Notes under the pieces: generated by a model
Databases searched by the model: none
The model's input: only the letters and a program-made list of their open reading frames with translations
What the model was told of the DNA's origin: nothing
Program-made: the position numbers and the translations under genes
In this document: piece by piece, positions 43,647 to 52,505 of the stretch
Layout: each line of letters starts with the position of its first letter
How positions within the stretch are numbered: position 1 is the first letter of the stretch
From: Bacillus timonensis
GTDB taxonomy: Bacteria; Bacillota; Bacilli; Bacillales; Bacillaceae_L
Reading direction: 5' to 3'
Assembly: GCF_000285535.1 (NCBI RefSeq)
Contig: NZ_HE610985.1
Span: 182,084 to 246,083, forward strand
DNA: 64,000 nucleotides

Positions 43647-44186
43647 TTGGAAACTTATCAAGTAACAGTAGCGGGGGTAAAGAGGGACTTACCGATTATA
43701 CCCATTTCGAATTCATTAAAAATTGCAAGTTTTGTTATTTTAGGAGATACAGAGATTGTATCAGCAGCGGCACCATTATTGGCAGAAAAATTAACAGATG
43801 TTGATTATTTAGTAACAGCAGAAGCCAAGGGTATTCCACTTGTTTTTGAATTGTCCAAGGAATTAAATATGAAGCACTATATCGTTGCCCGTAAAAGTGT
43901 AAAGCCATATATGGAAGAACCTTTAATCAATCAAGTCATTTCGATTACAACACAAAAAGAACAACTGTTATGTCTTGATGGACATGACGCTCAAAAAATC
44001 AAAGGAAAACGAGTGGCATTAATTGACGATGTGATAAGTACCGGAGAGTCAATGAAAGTATTGGAAGAATTGGTGACAAAGGCAGGAGGTATTGTTGTTG
44101 CAAAAGCTGCTATCCTAGCAGAAGGAGATGCTGCAGAACGGAATGACATAATCTTCTTAGAGAAATTACCAATTTTCGCAGAATAG
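43647..44186 (+). CDS. Purine phosphoribosyltransferase (Xpt/Apt-like)
   Basis: 179 residues from TTG 43647, seven bases after TAGGGGTG and 19 after the permease stop. PRPP motif VALIDDVISTGESMKVLEEL; the N-terminal hood and ADAKGIPLV-like segment (TAEAKGIPLVFELSKELN) match the Apt/Xpt group. It converts the imported base to its monophosphate with PRPP. B. subtilis pairs xpt with pbuX under the same riboswitch, in the opposite gene order. Confidence 0.88.
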   Translation: METYQVTVAGVKRDLPIIPISNSLKIASFVILGDTEIVSAAAPLLAEKLTDVDYLVTAEAKGIPLVFELSKELNMKHYIVARKSVKPYMEEPLINQVISITTQKEQLLCLDGHDAQKIKGKRVALIDDVISTGESMKVLEELVTKAGGIVVAKAAILAEGDAAERNDIIFLEKLPIFAE

Positions 44187-44210
44187 ACTTATAGACTTGT
44201 ACGTGGTTAG

Positions 44211-44262
44211 ATGCTTGGACCCAATGTAATATAATTTTACATTCGGGTGCAGGCATTTTTTC
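44211..44262 (+). terminator. Rho-independent terminator of the purine operon
   Basis: Interrupted long stem ATGC-..-ACCC-AATGTAA / TTACATT-..-GGGT-..-GCAT followed by TTTTTT. Confidence 0.8.
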
Positions 44263-44649
44263 CTTTATATATTCTTTTTCTCAAATAATGAAGAAAATGT
44301 TTGAATGCTTCTTCCGACTTGTGGAATCTACTTTCCATTTATTCAAAATATGTGATAAAAGATTAGCAGCCGTGCTCAATAAAGTTACTTTATTACTAAA
44401 ACAAAATCCTTTATTCAAAGATGGGGATTTTCTTGAAAAAAATCCGATTGACTATTTAACCAATATCCAAAAAGCGCAAAGTCAGTAAAAACGAGAAGGT
44501 TTTGCTCGATTACTCAAAATAAATACATCAGTACTATAAATTTATTTTATCTTCCTATCCTAAAATCATGCACTTGACGGCTCTTAAAAATTTCCACCTA
44601 TATTGTGTTAGGCTAGTCCACACAATATGAGAGTGAGGAGGGAAGAGTG
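44263..44649 (+). other. Intergenic stretch with a doubtful small frame
   Basis: A 66-codon frame at 44288-44488 (MKKMFECFFRLVESTFHLFK) has no ribosome binding site and low complexity; I do not call it. Nothing else seen until the GAGGAGGG binding site of the next gene. Confidence 0.35.
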
Positions 44650-44973
44650 ATGAACTATATGCAACTACTTTCATCGGTACTTGGTAAGCTGACTGGAAAC
44701 AAATCACTGAAGTTATTTAACCAAAAAAAGAAAAATAGAGGGTGGGTTTGGATTTCGATTTTAGGAATATCGCTCCTTAGTTTTTTGGGAAGTAGAAGTA
44801 GCAGAGTCAATCAAGAAGTTCAAAAGAAATTTGAACAAGCAAAAAATTCGTTTCAAAGTTCCTCTGAACCAAAAAGAAATCCTTTTGATGTGAACTTTGA
44901 TATCGCCACAGAAATAGCGAAAGAAATAAAACCTGACTTTCAACCCCAAACTCCACAACCAAAGAATGAATAA
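44650..44973 (+). CDS. Hypothetical protein with one membrane segment
   Basis: 107 residues; ATG 44650 behind GTGAGGAGGGAAG. One hydrophobic helix near 33-48 (WVWISILGISLLSFLG) follows a lysine-rich segment, and the C-terminal half is polar and proline-rich at the end (PQTPQPKNE). A type II membrane orientation (short N-terminus inside) is likely. No family recognised. Single gene with its own terminator. Confidence 0.65.
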   Translation: MNYMQLLSSVLGKLTGNKSLKLFNQKKKNRGWVWISILGISLLSFLGSRSSRVNQEVQKKFEQAKNSFQSSSEPKRNPFDVNFDIATEIAKEIKPDFQPQTPQPKNE

Positions 44974-44983
44974 ATGATGGAAT

Positions 44984-45016
44984 ATGGCTGGATTCAATGT
45001 GCTCCAGCCATTTTTT
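44984..45016 (+). terminator. Rho-independent terminator
   Basis: ATGGCTGGA / TCCAGCCAT with a ten-base loop and TTTTTT. Ends the 44650 gene. Confidence 0.85.
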
Positions 45017-45026
45017 ACATACTTTG

Positions 45027-45200
45027 CTAATTATGTATTTGTTGTTGAACTTCTTGGATGATATGTTGTGCTTTTTCTAATTCACTTTGGGCAAAATGGC
45101 ATGCTTCTGATTCAGTACTGTTTGAGTTCACTTGTTTCAAATGATGATGTGCATTATGAATGATATCTTGTGCTTCTTGTAGTTTACTTTTAAAATTCAT
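45027..45200 (-). CDS. Small helical protein, 57 residues
   Basis: ATG 45200 behind AAGGGAAG; reads MNFKSKLQEAQDIIHNAHHH, then LKQVNSNSTESEACHFAQSE and LEKAQHIIQEVQQQIHN. Two amphipathic helices rich in Gln, His and Glu separated by an NSNST turn: a likely helical hairpin. Similar short proteins are common in sporulating Bacillaceae, but I cannot assign a family. It faces the 44650 gene across a terminator. Confidence 0.65.
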   Translation of the reverse strand: MNFKSKLQEAQDIIHNAHHHLKQVNSNSTESEACHFAQSELEKAQHIIQEVQQQIHN

Positions 45201-45291
45201 TGTAGATTCTTCCCTTCATTAAAAATGGTACTTATTTATGATGTGCAAGACTTTTGTTAATTACGCATTTATGAAAAGGAATTCATAATTG

Positions 45292-46668
45292 CTAATATGC
45301 AAAAACATGATTTCCAATCGTGGTTGAAACAGCACGACTTCTGAGATAGGAGCTTGAGGTTTTATCAGGGTTGTAAAAAAACAATGCTCCGTTTGTTGGA
45401 TCTTCACCATTTATTGCACGTTTGGCTGCTTCAATATGTTCTTTGGTAGGCGTAGCCTTTTGTATGGCGCCAGTTTCTGCCGGTGTAAATTGATAATACC
45501 CATAGCTTTTTTCAAACAAAACATCCTTTATGTTGTTCGGAAACAAAGGACTTTTTACTCGATTCATAATAACCGCACCAATCGCAATTTGCCCCTCTAA
45601 TGATTCACCTCTTGCTTCACTGTATATCATTTTTGCTAACCACTCGACTTCTTCTTGGTCAGCCACTGCTTCTTGCTTAGAAGTGAAAGATTTTTCAATC
45701 GGAGCTGACCTATCGCCAGAAGGAATGGCTAATGTTTGTCCAAGACTTAATAAATCAGATGATAACTGATTCGCCTTCTTAATAGCATCAACTGTTATAC
45801 CGTTGCGAGTGGCAATACTGTACAACGTATCCCCGGAAACGACCTGATAGGTCGTTCCATTCTTTTCAGTGTGAATGTGTGTTTCTTTAGACGGGATAGT
45901 CAACTCCTGACCAATCTCTAAAAAATTGGATGATAAATTATTGGCCTTTTTAATAGCTTCAACTGATGTACCGTTCCGTTGAGCAATGCTGTATAAGGTG
46001 TCACCAGGATCAACCTGGTAGGTGGTTTCATTATTTTGAGTTGGAGCGGTCGTTTCGCCAGATGGAATTATTAATGTCTGCCCGACCTGTAAGATATCAG
46101 AAGATAACTGATTGGCCTTCTTAATGGCATCCACCGTCGTACCATTCTGATTTGCGATACGGTATAACGTGTCCCCAGCTACAACCTGATAGGTAGTTTC
46201 AGCCGTTTGAATGGGAGCAGATGAAATGCCTGAAGGGATTGTAAGCACTTGTCCAATCTGTAACCTATCAGAAGATAATTGATTCGCTTGCTTTATGGCA
46301 TCAACGGTTGTGCCATAATGTTGGGCGATGCTATAAAGTGTGTCACCAGCTGTTACTGTATAAGCTAAAGAAGTAGTGTGTGAATGATCCATTTTATTTT
46401 TAGCTGCAGAAGCTTTATGTGTAGGGAGCGTTCCAATTCCTAGTACGGATAACAGCATTCCACCGGCCATAATTTTTACGGTTTTTATCTTTAGTGAAGG
46501 TAATTTTCTTTTGATAAAGCTAATAGCTTCATTCGTCATACTAGACTCTTGCGCTTTGGAGATAGAGCCTAGTTCTGCAGAGAATTCTGTTGCATTGTCA
46601 TTTAAAAATAAGACGACTTCCATTCCGTGTTCTGTTTCGTTTACTTTATAATGAGAAAAAATGTCCAT
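45292..46668 (-). CDS. Cell wall hydrolase with four LysM domains and SleB-type catalytic domain
   Basis: 458 residues; ATG 46668, nine bases after CGGAGGATG (the frame extends further upstream without support). The first 60 residues are cytoplasm-like, followed by a hydrophobic segment and ASA (KIMAGGMLLSVLGIGTLPTH). Four LysM domains follow (each GDTLYxIA...G-T-DAIKxANxLSS...IGQxLxIPS) and a C-terminal Hydrolase_2 domain (LAKMIYSEARGESLEGQIAI with the catalytic Glu, then GAVIMNRVKS and YYQFTP). SleB/CwlJ-type enzymes degrade spore cortex or peptidoglycan; LysM binds glycan. The long N-terminus before the signal segment is unusual. Confidence 0.88.
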   Translation of the reverse strand: MDIFSHYKVNETEHGMEVVLFLNDNATEFSAELGSISKAQESSMTNEAISFIKRKLPSLKIKTVKIMAGGMLLSVLGIGTLPTHKASAAKNKMDHSHTTSLAYTVTAGDTLYSIAQHYGTTVDAIKQANQLSSDRLQIGQVLTIPSGISSAPIQTAETTYQVVAGDTLYRIANQNGTTVDAIKKANQLSSDILQVGQTLIIPSGETTAPTQNNETTYQVDPGDTLYSIAQRNGTSVEAIKKANNLSSNFLEIGQELTIPSKETHIHTEKNGTTYQVVSGDTLYSIATRNGITVDAIKKANQLSSDLLSLGQTLAIPSGDRSAPIEKSFTSKQEAVADQEEVEWLAKMIYSEARGESLEGQIAIGAVIMNRVKSPLFPNNIKDVLFEKSYGYYQFTPAETGAIQKATPTKEHIEAAKRAINGEDPTNGALFFYNPDKTSSSYLRSRAVSTTIGNHVFAY

Positions 46669-47002
46669 ATCATACATCCTCCGTTCTCCATTACTATCCC
46701 CATTTATTTCATTTTTACAATAATGGAAACACCTGACTCTATAATTTGTTGGAAAAGGAGAAGTAGAGAAACCGCATATCAACAATTACATTTGCAAGAT
46801 TGAGAACTTTGAGTTTTTTTATATACGTTATTATTCATCCTTCTGTATCCATCAAATTATCTTTGGTATCAGACTTTTTCAGGATTTTAACGAACGAAAT
46901 CCAGTTTATCCTATTAAAATCAGTTTACTACGCATATAATTTTGATAATTCATTCAATTCTTCACGATAAAAGTTTTTTATGGATACAAAGGGGCTGTTC
47001 TA
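46669..47002. other. Divergent intergenic region
   Basis: 334 AT-rich bases between two divergent genes. A TATAAT at 46935-46940 may serve the sigma-54 activator gene but lacks a good -35. No operator-like dyad seen. Confidence 0.35.
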
Positions 47003-48379
47003 ATGCTGAATGTAAGGAATAAAATTGGATGGCTTGAAGGGATTATTGAAGCGGTTCATGATGGAATTTTGGTGATTGATCAAGATGGAATTGTTCAGTT
47101 AGTCAATGAAGAATATACCAATATAACAGGTGTAAGAAAAGAACAAATCATAGGTAGGTCGCTAATTGATGTCCGACCAGGTGCGCTACTGCCCACAGTA
47201 GTAAAAACCGGGAAGTCTATGGAAGGTGTGTTTCGGAAGGAAAAAGGGTTGGAGTATGTTGTAGATATGGCTCCTATCTACGAAAATGATGAGATTATAG
47301 GAGGAGTCTCAGTATGCAAAAGTGTTCCCGAAGTCTATCAATTATCATTAGAATTAAAGAAAAATAAACAACGTGTCAATCAATTAGAGAATGCAATTGG
47401 CCGTATCCATCAAGTAAAGTACACATTTTCCAATATGATTGGCAACAATCCACTGTTCAGAAAAGTTATTCATCAAGCAAAGAAAATAGCTCCAACGGAC
47501 TTAAATGTGTTAATAACCGGAGAATCGGGTACAGGCAAAGAGTTGTTTGCTCAAGCCATACATCACGCTAGTGTTCGAAAGGCTTACCCCTTTGTCCCAG
47601 TGAATTGTGCCGCCATTCCAAGTTCCCTTCTTGAAAGTGAGTTATTTGGCTACGAAGAAGGTGCTTTTACGAATTCAAAAAAGGACGGAAAGGTTGGTCT
47701 GTTCGAGTTAGCCCATAAAGGAACCCTTTTTCTGGACGAAATAGGGGACATGCCAATGGACCTTCAGGCAAAACTACTTCGTGTACTACAAGAGGGTACT
47801 TTTCGAAAAATAGGAGGACTAAAAGAAGAACATATTGACGTTCGAATTATCGCAGCTACTAATAAAAATTTATTAAATATGGTAAAAAAGGAACGTTTTC
47901 GAGAGGATTTGTTTTACAGAATTAACACCGTACATCTTGCCATCCCACCTCTGCGTGAGAGAAAAGATGATATTCCGAAGTTTGTATCTTCTTTTATCAA
48001 TATCCAAAGTACCTCCACACCATTTGAAATCGAAGATGATGTAATGAATACGCTCATGCAGTATGAATGGCCCGGGAATATTCGAGAATTAAAAAACACG
48101 ATTAATTATGCGGTAAACATGGCTGACAACGATGTTATCACGTTTGATAACCTACCAGAAACCACTAAACTTCAATTTATGCATGTTAAGAAAAAGCCCC
48201 AATCCCAATCACATCAATCTTTAGAGAATTTGTTACGAGAAACAGAAAAGAGAGCCATTATTGAGACACTTCAAGAAACAGGTGTATCAGTTAAAGGTAA
48301 AAAAGCGGCTGCACAAAAACTAGGGATATCTTTAGCCTCTTTGTATAATAAAATGTCCAAACTACAGATCCATTTATAG
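47003..48379 (+). CDS. Sigma-54-dependent transcriptional activator with PAS sensor
   Basis: 458 residues; ATG 47003 after AAAGGGGC. Domains: PAS at about 10-110 (AVHDGILVIDQDGIVQLVNE), AAA+ core at about 145-380 with Walker A GESGTGKE, Walker B LFLDEIGDMP and R-finger region, and a Fis-type HTH at the end (GKKAAAQKLGISLASLYNKM). The sigma-54 contact loop, normally GAFTGA, reads GAFTNS: the threonine is kept, the last two residues differ. No receiver domain, so it senses a ligand or redox state through PAS. Three inverted repeats and a -24/-12 promoter directly downstream define its target operon. Confidence 0.92.
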   Translation: MLNVRNKIGWLEGIIEAVHDGILVIDQDGIVQLVNEEYTNITGVRKEQIIGRSLIDVRPGALLPTVVKTGKSMEGVFRKEKGLEYVVDMAPIYENDEIIGGVSVCKSVPEVYQLSLELKKNKQRVNQLENAIGRIHQVKYTFSNMIGNNPLFRKVIHQAKKIAPTDLNVLITGESGTGKELFAQAIHHASVRKAYPFVPVNCAAIPSSLLESELFGYEEGAFTNSKKDGKVGLFELAHKGTLFLDEIGDMPMDLQAKLLRVLQEGTFRKIGGLKEEHIDVRIIAATNKNLLNMVKKERFREDLFYRINTVHLAIPPLRERKDDIPKFVSSFINIQSTSTPFEIEDDVMNTLMQYEWPGNIRELKNTINYAVNMADNDVITFDNLPETTKLQFMHVKKKPQSQSHQSLENLLRETEKRAIIETLQETGVSVKGKKAAAQKLGISLASLYNKMSKLQIHL

Positions 48380-48397
48380 TTTCTAGGTTTTTAGAAT
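48380..48397. promoter_or_regulatory. Upstream activating site 1
   Basis: TTTCTA-N6-TAGAAT, one base from the perfect dyad of the next two. It overlaps the end of the activator gene. Confidence 0.7.
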
Positions 48398-48410
48398 TCT
48401 TGCAAATTCA

Positions 48411-48428
48411 TTTCTACCTTTTTAGAAA
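48411..48428. promoter_or_regulatory. Upstream activating site 2
   Basis: TTTCTA-N6-TAGAAA, perfect dyad. Its centre is 31 bp (three turns) from site 1. Confidence 0.78.
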
Positions 48429-48470
48429 GCCTGACTCTTTGAGCAAGTAAGCTTTCAACCATACAATAAG

Positions 48471-48488
48471 TTTCTAAAATGCTAGAAA
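48471..48488. promoter_or_regulatory. Upstream activating site 3
   Basis: TTTCTA-N6-TAGAAA, perfect dyad. Its centre is 60 bp from site 2, again near a whole number of turns, and it ends 52 bp before the sigma-54 promoter. Confidence 0.78.
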
Positions 48489-48510
48489 AATAACAACCCA
48501 TTCAATTTGA

Positions 48511-48538
48511 AAAGCCTTGTAATATCAGGCTTTTTTTA
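48511..48538 (+). terminator. Terminator of the activator gene
   Basis: AAAGCCT / AGGCTTT with a loop of about nine bases and TTTTTTT. It lies between the activating sites and the sigma-54 promoter, insulating the downstream operon. Confidence 0.75.
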
Positions 48539-48539
48539 G

Positions 48540-48556
48540 TTGGCATAAAACTTGCA
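48540..48556 (+). promoter_or_regulatory. Sigma-54 (-24/-12) promoter
   Basis: TTGGCATAAAACTTGCA matches the consensus YTGGCAC-N5-TTGCW except for T in place of the C; GG and GC have the required 12-bp spacing. It is 87 bp before the esterase start. Confidence 0.88.
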
Positions 48557-48642
48557 TCTCTTAGTTGTATGTGCGTCCAGAAGAAGGGAGGATAAGCTTA
48601 CATTAATTTTGTTTAATCAATTACGTGGGGAGGAATGGAACG

Positions 48643-49752
48643 ATGAAGAAAAGCCTTTTTCAAAAAGCCATTATTGTTATGTTAGTCTCGTTACTTTTAT
48701 TACCTTTATTTAGCCTACAGGCATTTGCTCAAGGTAAGCATGGCAAGGTTAGTAAGCCTGAATCATCTGTTATCTCAGGACAATATTACAGAGAGCAATT
48801 GGTAGAGTTACGTTCAGCAACACCAAATGTCAAGATTCTCTACACCACAGACGGTAGCGACCCAATAAAAAATGGTCATGTGTATACGGAGCCAATCCTA
48901 GTTGAAAAAGACACGACATTGAAAACAATCGCAGTTCGTGGCAACGTTAGCTCAAAAGCTTTACTTAAAAGCAAGGGAAATACCCATAGTGATGTCGCGG
49001 TATTTACTTTCACGTTTGTAACAAGGGAAACGATTGCGGATCAATTCTTATCTTTTACGTATGATGGAATGCCTTACCGTCTCTATGTACCAGAAAACTA
49101 TGACTCTTCAAAATCTTACCCATTAGTATTGTTCTTACATGGTGGAGGAGAGCGCGGAAACGATAATGAAAAGCAACTTCTTGCAAATGATGGTGCTATC
49201 ATTTGGGCTGCGCCTGAAAATCAGGCCAAACATCAAGCTTTTGTATTGGCTCCACAAGCCCGTAATCAACATGATGGTGGATTCACGGTTACTCGTGATT
49301 CGAACAATATCGTGAATTTAAGCAAAGTTTTTCAGTTCTCTGAGGATCTTGGAAAAGCGTATGAAATTCTTCAACATGTATTACAAGAATATAATATTGA
49401 TAGAAGTCGCCTGTATTCTACCGGATTGTCTCAAGGAGGATATGGTACGTTTAATTTAAATCTTAAGTACCCAGATTTGTTTGCGGCTATGGTTCCGATA
49501 GCAGGAGGTGGGGACCCGGCGGAAGCAGATAAACTTGTCGATAAACCTATTTGGGCGTTTCATGCGGAAGACGATGGTGTTATTCCAGTGGCTCACTCAA
49601 GAAATATCATTGCGGCTATTAAAAATGCTGGCGGTTCTCCAATTTATACAGAATATCCTTCAGCACTCGGTTACAATCATGCTTCTTGGGTACCTGCTTA
49701 TGAAAATCAAGAAATGATTGAATGGATGTTTACTCAAGTAAACACGAAATAA
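48643..49752 (+). CDS. Secreted PHB-depolymerase-like esterase with CHB_HEX_C-type domain
   Basis: 369 residues; ATG 48643 behind GGGGAGGA. Signal peptide (LLLLPLFSLQAFAQ, cleavage near 30), then a small beta domain (SATPNVKILYTTDGSDPIKN) of the chitobiase C-terminal type, then an alpha/beta hydrolase: oxyanion loop LFLHGGGERGND, nucleophile STGLSQGGYGTF, Asp in HAEDDGVIPVAHS and His in YNHASWVP. Proteins of this kind hydrolyse polyesters or ester-linked polysaccharides outside the cell. It is first in the sigma-54 operon with a hydroxyacid-type transporter and AtuA proteins, so a polyester or acylated substrate is likely. Confidence 0.85.
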   Translation: MKKSLFQKAIIVMLVSLLLLPLFSLQAFAQGKHGKVSKPESSVISGQYYREQLVELRSATPNVKILYTTDGSDPIKNGHVYTEPILVEKDTTLKTIAVRGNVSSKALLKSKGNTHSDVAVFTFTFVTRETIADQFLSFTYDGMPYRLYVPENYDSSKSYPLVLFLHGGGERGNDNEKQLLANDGAIIWAAPENQAKHQAFVLAPQARNQHDGGFTVTRDSNNIVNLSKVFQFSEDLGKAYEILQHVLQEYNIDRSRLYSTGLSQGGYGTFNLNLKYPDLFAAMVPIAGGGDPAEADKLVDKPIWAFHAEDDGVIPVAHSRNIIAAIKNAGGSPIYTEYPSALGYNHASWVPAYENQEMIEWMFTQVNTK

Positions 49753-49775
49753 AATGCGTACAAGACTAAAAACGT

Positions 49776-49808
49776 GAGGAAAAGATGTTGTTTCTTTGTC
49801 TTTTCCTC
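49776..49808 (+). promoter_or_regulatory. Intercistronic hairpin after the esterase gene
   Basis: GAGGAAAAGA / TCTTTTCCTC, ten perfect pairs with a 13-base loop and no T run. It probably protects the esterase message or partly stops transcription before the transporter. Confidence 0.65.
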
Positions 49809-49879
49809 CAAATGAGAGGATACAAGTTGACATAATCACTGCATTTTGAAGGCGTTTTAAAAACGAGAGGGGGCTTACT

Positions 49880-51176
49880 ATGTTAGCGTTATTGGGTTTT
49901 TTAACAATTGCAATCTTTTTGTATCTTATTCTATCGAAACGAGTTTCCGTCATTGTTGCCTTAATATTGGTGCCTATCCTATTTGGTTTATTTACGAGTG
50001 AGAGGGCTAATCTTGGTACCATGATTTTAGATGGGGTATCTGGGGTTGCACCGACAGGGATTATGCTAGCATTTGCTATTTTGTTTTTTGGCTTGATGAA
50101 TAGTGTTGGTCTTTTTGATCCAATTATTTCAAGAGTGTTAAAAGTAGTAAAAGGTGATCCTCTAAAAATTGTAATAGGGACGGCTGTTATAGGAATGCTT
50201 ACCCATCTAGATGGTTCAGGAGCGTCTACATTTTTAATTACAATTCCAGCGCTGCTTCCGCTTTACGATCGTTTGGGAATGAGTCGCTTAGTACTGGCAG
50301 GAGTCGTTGCACTTAGTGCCGGGACGATGAACATTGTTCCATGGGGCGGTCCAACGGCACGGGCTGCTAGTGCACTGGGATTGGATGCGAATACTTTATT
50401 TACTCCTGTGATTCCCGCGATGATTGTCGGATTAATTTGGGTGTTGTTTGTTAGTTATCTTTTAGGAAAAAAAGAAAGAGAGCGTGTAGGCATAAAACAA
50501 GTAGAGTATGAGTTTAACCAGGAATTAAGTGAGAGGGAATTAAGCCTAAAAAGGCCAAAATTATATTGGTTTAATCTTTTATTGACGATTTTAACACTTG
50601 TTGCTCTTGTAAAGGTATGGCTTCCATTGCCGATCGTCTTCATGGTATCGTTTGCGATTGCACTTGTCGTAAACTATCCGAAACCAAAAGATCAGCAAGA
50701 TCGGATTACCGAACAAGCAACTGGCATGGTTACTGTTGTATCCATCATATTTGCTGCAGGTATCTTCACGGGTGTCTTATCTGGTACAGGAATGATTGAA
50801 GCGATGGCTAATGCGATGGTGAGTGTCATTCCAGAGAGCACGGGCTCCTTCATGGCGTTGATTGTAGCCATTACCAGTATGCCACTTAGCTTAGTGTTTA
50901 CCCCAGATGTCCTATTATTTCGGTGTACTACCGATTTTAAGTGAAACAGCTAGTGCCTTTGGAATTGCTCCAGTTGAGATTGGGCGAGCAGCTATTTTAG
51001 GGCAAATGACAACCGGTTTTCCATTAAGTCCACTTACAGCTTCTACCTTCTTACTAATCGGGTTGGCTGGAGTAGAACTTGGCGATCATCAACGTTTTAT
51101 CTTTAAATGGGCATTTGGCACAACCATAATAATGACAATTGTTGCTTTTATTACTGGCGCGATTTCTATTCTTTAA
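49880..51176 (+). pseudogene. CitMHS-family-like carboxylate transporter, frameshifted
   Basis: ATG 49880 after AGAGGGGGC. About twelve membrane segments; features GASTFLITIPALLPLYDRLG and MNIVPWGGPTARAASALGLD are those of CitM-type citrate or hydroxyacid symporters. The conserved FTPDxYYFGxLP block is broken: after FTPD an extra base near 50909 moves the frame; reading from 50910 gives SYYFGVLPILSETASAFGIA and continues to the stop at 51176. The restored length is about 432 residues, normal for the family. It sits between the esterase and AtuA genes and should import the product released by the esterase. Confidence 0.82.
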
Positions 51177-51192
51177 CTGAGGAGTGTTAACC

Positions 51193-52500
51193 TTGTTGCG
51201 AATTGGATCTGGAGCAGGATTTGCTGGTGACCGTATCGAACCTGCAAAAGCATTAGTGGAAAAAGGGAATTTAGACTATCTCATTTTAGAAGGATTAGCA
51301 GAGCGTACGATTGCTCTCGCACAGAAACATAAGCAGAAAAATCCATCTCAAGGATACAATGAATATCTTGAGGAACGTATTCGCGTTTTATTGCCGATTT
51401 TACTAAAAAAGAAAGTACGCTTGATAACGAATATGGGGGCGGCAAATCCATCCAGTGCTGCAAAGAAAATAATTGAAATCGCCAAAGAACTGGGTCTTTC
51501 ATGCAAGGTAGCAGCTGTGACAGGGGATGATGTATTCGATAAAATAAATGGAGCATACAACGTATTAGAATCAGATAAAAGTCTCAGAGATTATGAACCT
51601 ATTATTTCTGCAAATGCTTATCTTGGGATTGAGTCAATTATTCCTGCATTAGAATCAGGAGCCAATATCATCGTTACAGGTCGGGTTGCAGACCCGTCAT
51701 TATTCCTAGCTCCAATCGTTCATCATTATGGCTGGGACCTAAAAGATTACAATTTGATTGGTCAAGGTACTTTAATCGGTCATTTATTGGAGTGCGCCGG
51801 ACAAATAACGGGTGGCTATTTTGCTGACCCAGGACGGAAAGATGTTGAAGGGCTTGAAAATCTCGGCTTTCCTTATGCAATTATCGAGCCGAATGGTCAT
51901 GCAACGATTACAAAATTACCTGAAACGGGAGGTACGGTTAGCTTACAAACGGTGAAAGAACAATTACTATATGAAATTCATGATCCTACAAATTATTATA
52001 CGCCTGATTGTATTGCTGATTTTTCTACAGCAAAACTCGAAGAAACCGGAAAAAACAAAGTCCTTGTATACGGTGCAACCGGAAAAAGGAAACCAGATAC
52101 GCTAAAAGTATCAGTTGGATATCATGCTGGTTTTTTAGGAGAAGGAGAAATTTCGTATGGAGGTTCTACAGCATTACAAAGGGGACAATTAGCACAACAA
52201 ATTTTAACAAAGAGGCTTTTACAAAATTATCCTCAGTTAAAAACAGACTTAATAGGAGTTTCTTCTTTACATCCTCGCCAATTTGGAAACGCATGCCCAT
52301 ATGAGGTTCGTGTTCGAGTGGCTGCTCTTTGCAAAACTGCAGAGGAAGCGAAAACAATCGGTCATGAGGTAGAATCTTTATACACAAACGGACCTGCAGC
52401 CGGAGGAGGCGCTAGAAAAAATGTGCAAGAAGTAATCGGGATTGTCTCGACCTTTATCCATCGTAAAGAAATCACTGTAAATACAGAAGTCTTGGAGTGA
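51193..52500 (+). CDS. AtuA-like (DUF1446) protein
   Basis: 435 residues; TTG 51193 is chosen because GGAG ends eight bases before it. N-terminus LRIGSGAGFAGDRIEPAKAL then LDYLILEGLAERTIALAQKH, the AtuA-family signature, and TGRVADPSLFLAPIVHHYGW in the middle. AtuA is needed for acyclic terpene (citronellol) use in Pseudomonas; the reaction is not known to me. Here it is paired with a transporter and an esterase under sigma-54 control, which implies a role in breaking down the imported acid. Confidence 0.88.
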   Translation: MLRIGSGAGFAGDRIEPAKALVEKGNLDYLILEGLAERTIALAQKHKQKNPSQGYNEYLEERIRVLLPILLKKKVRLITNMGAANPSSAAKKIIEIAKELGLSCKVAAVTGDDVFDKINGAYNVLESDKSLRDYEPIISANAYLGIESIIPALESGANIIVTGRVADPSLFLAPIVHHYGWDLKDYNLIGQGTLIGHLLECAGQITGGYFADPGRKDVEGLENLGFPYAIIEPNGHATITKLPETGGTVSLQTVKEQLLYEIHDPTNYYTPDCIADFSTAKLEETGKNKVLVYGATGKRKPDTLKVSVGYHAGFLGEGEISYGGSTALQRGQLAQQILTKRLLQNYPQLKTDLIGVSSLHPRQFGNACPYEVRVRVAALCKTAEEAKTIGHEVESLYTNGPAAGGGARKNVQEVIGIVSTFIHRKEITVNTEVLE

Positions 52501-52505
52501 AGCAA

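Noticed and set aside
44288-44488. 66-codon frame MKKMFECFFRLVESTFHLFK
   Set aside because: No ribosome binding site and biased composition; kept only as a remark in the intergenic entry.
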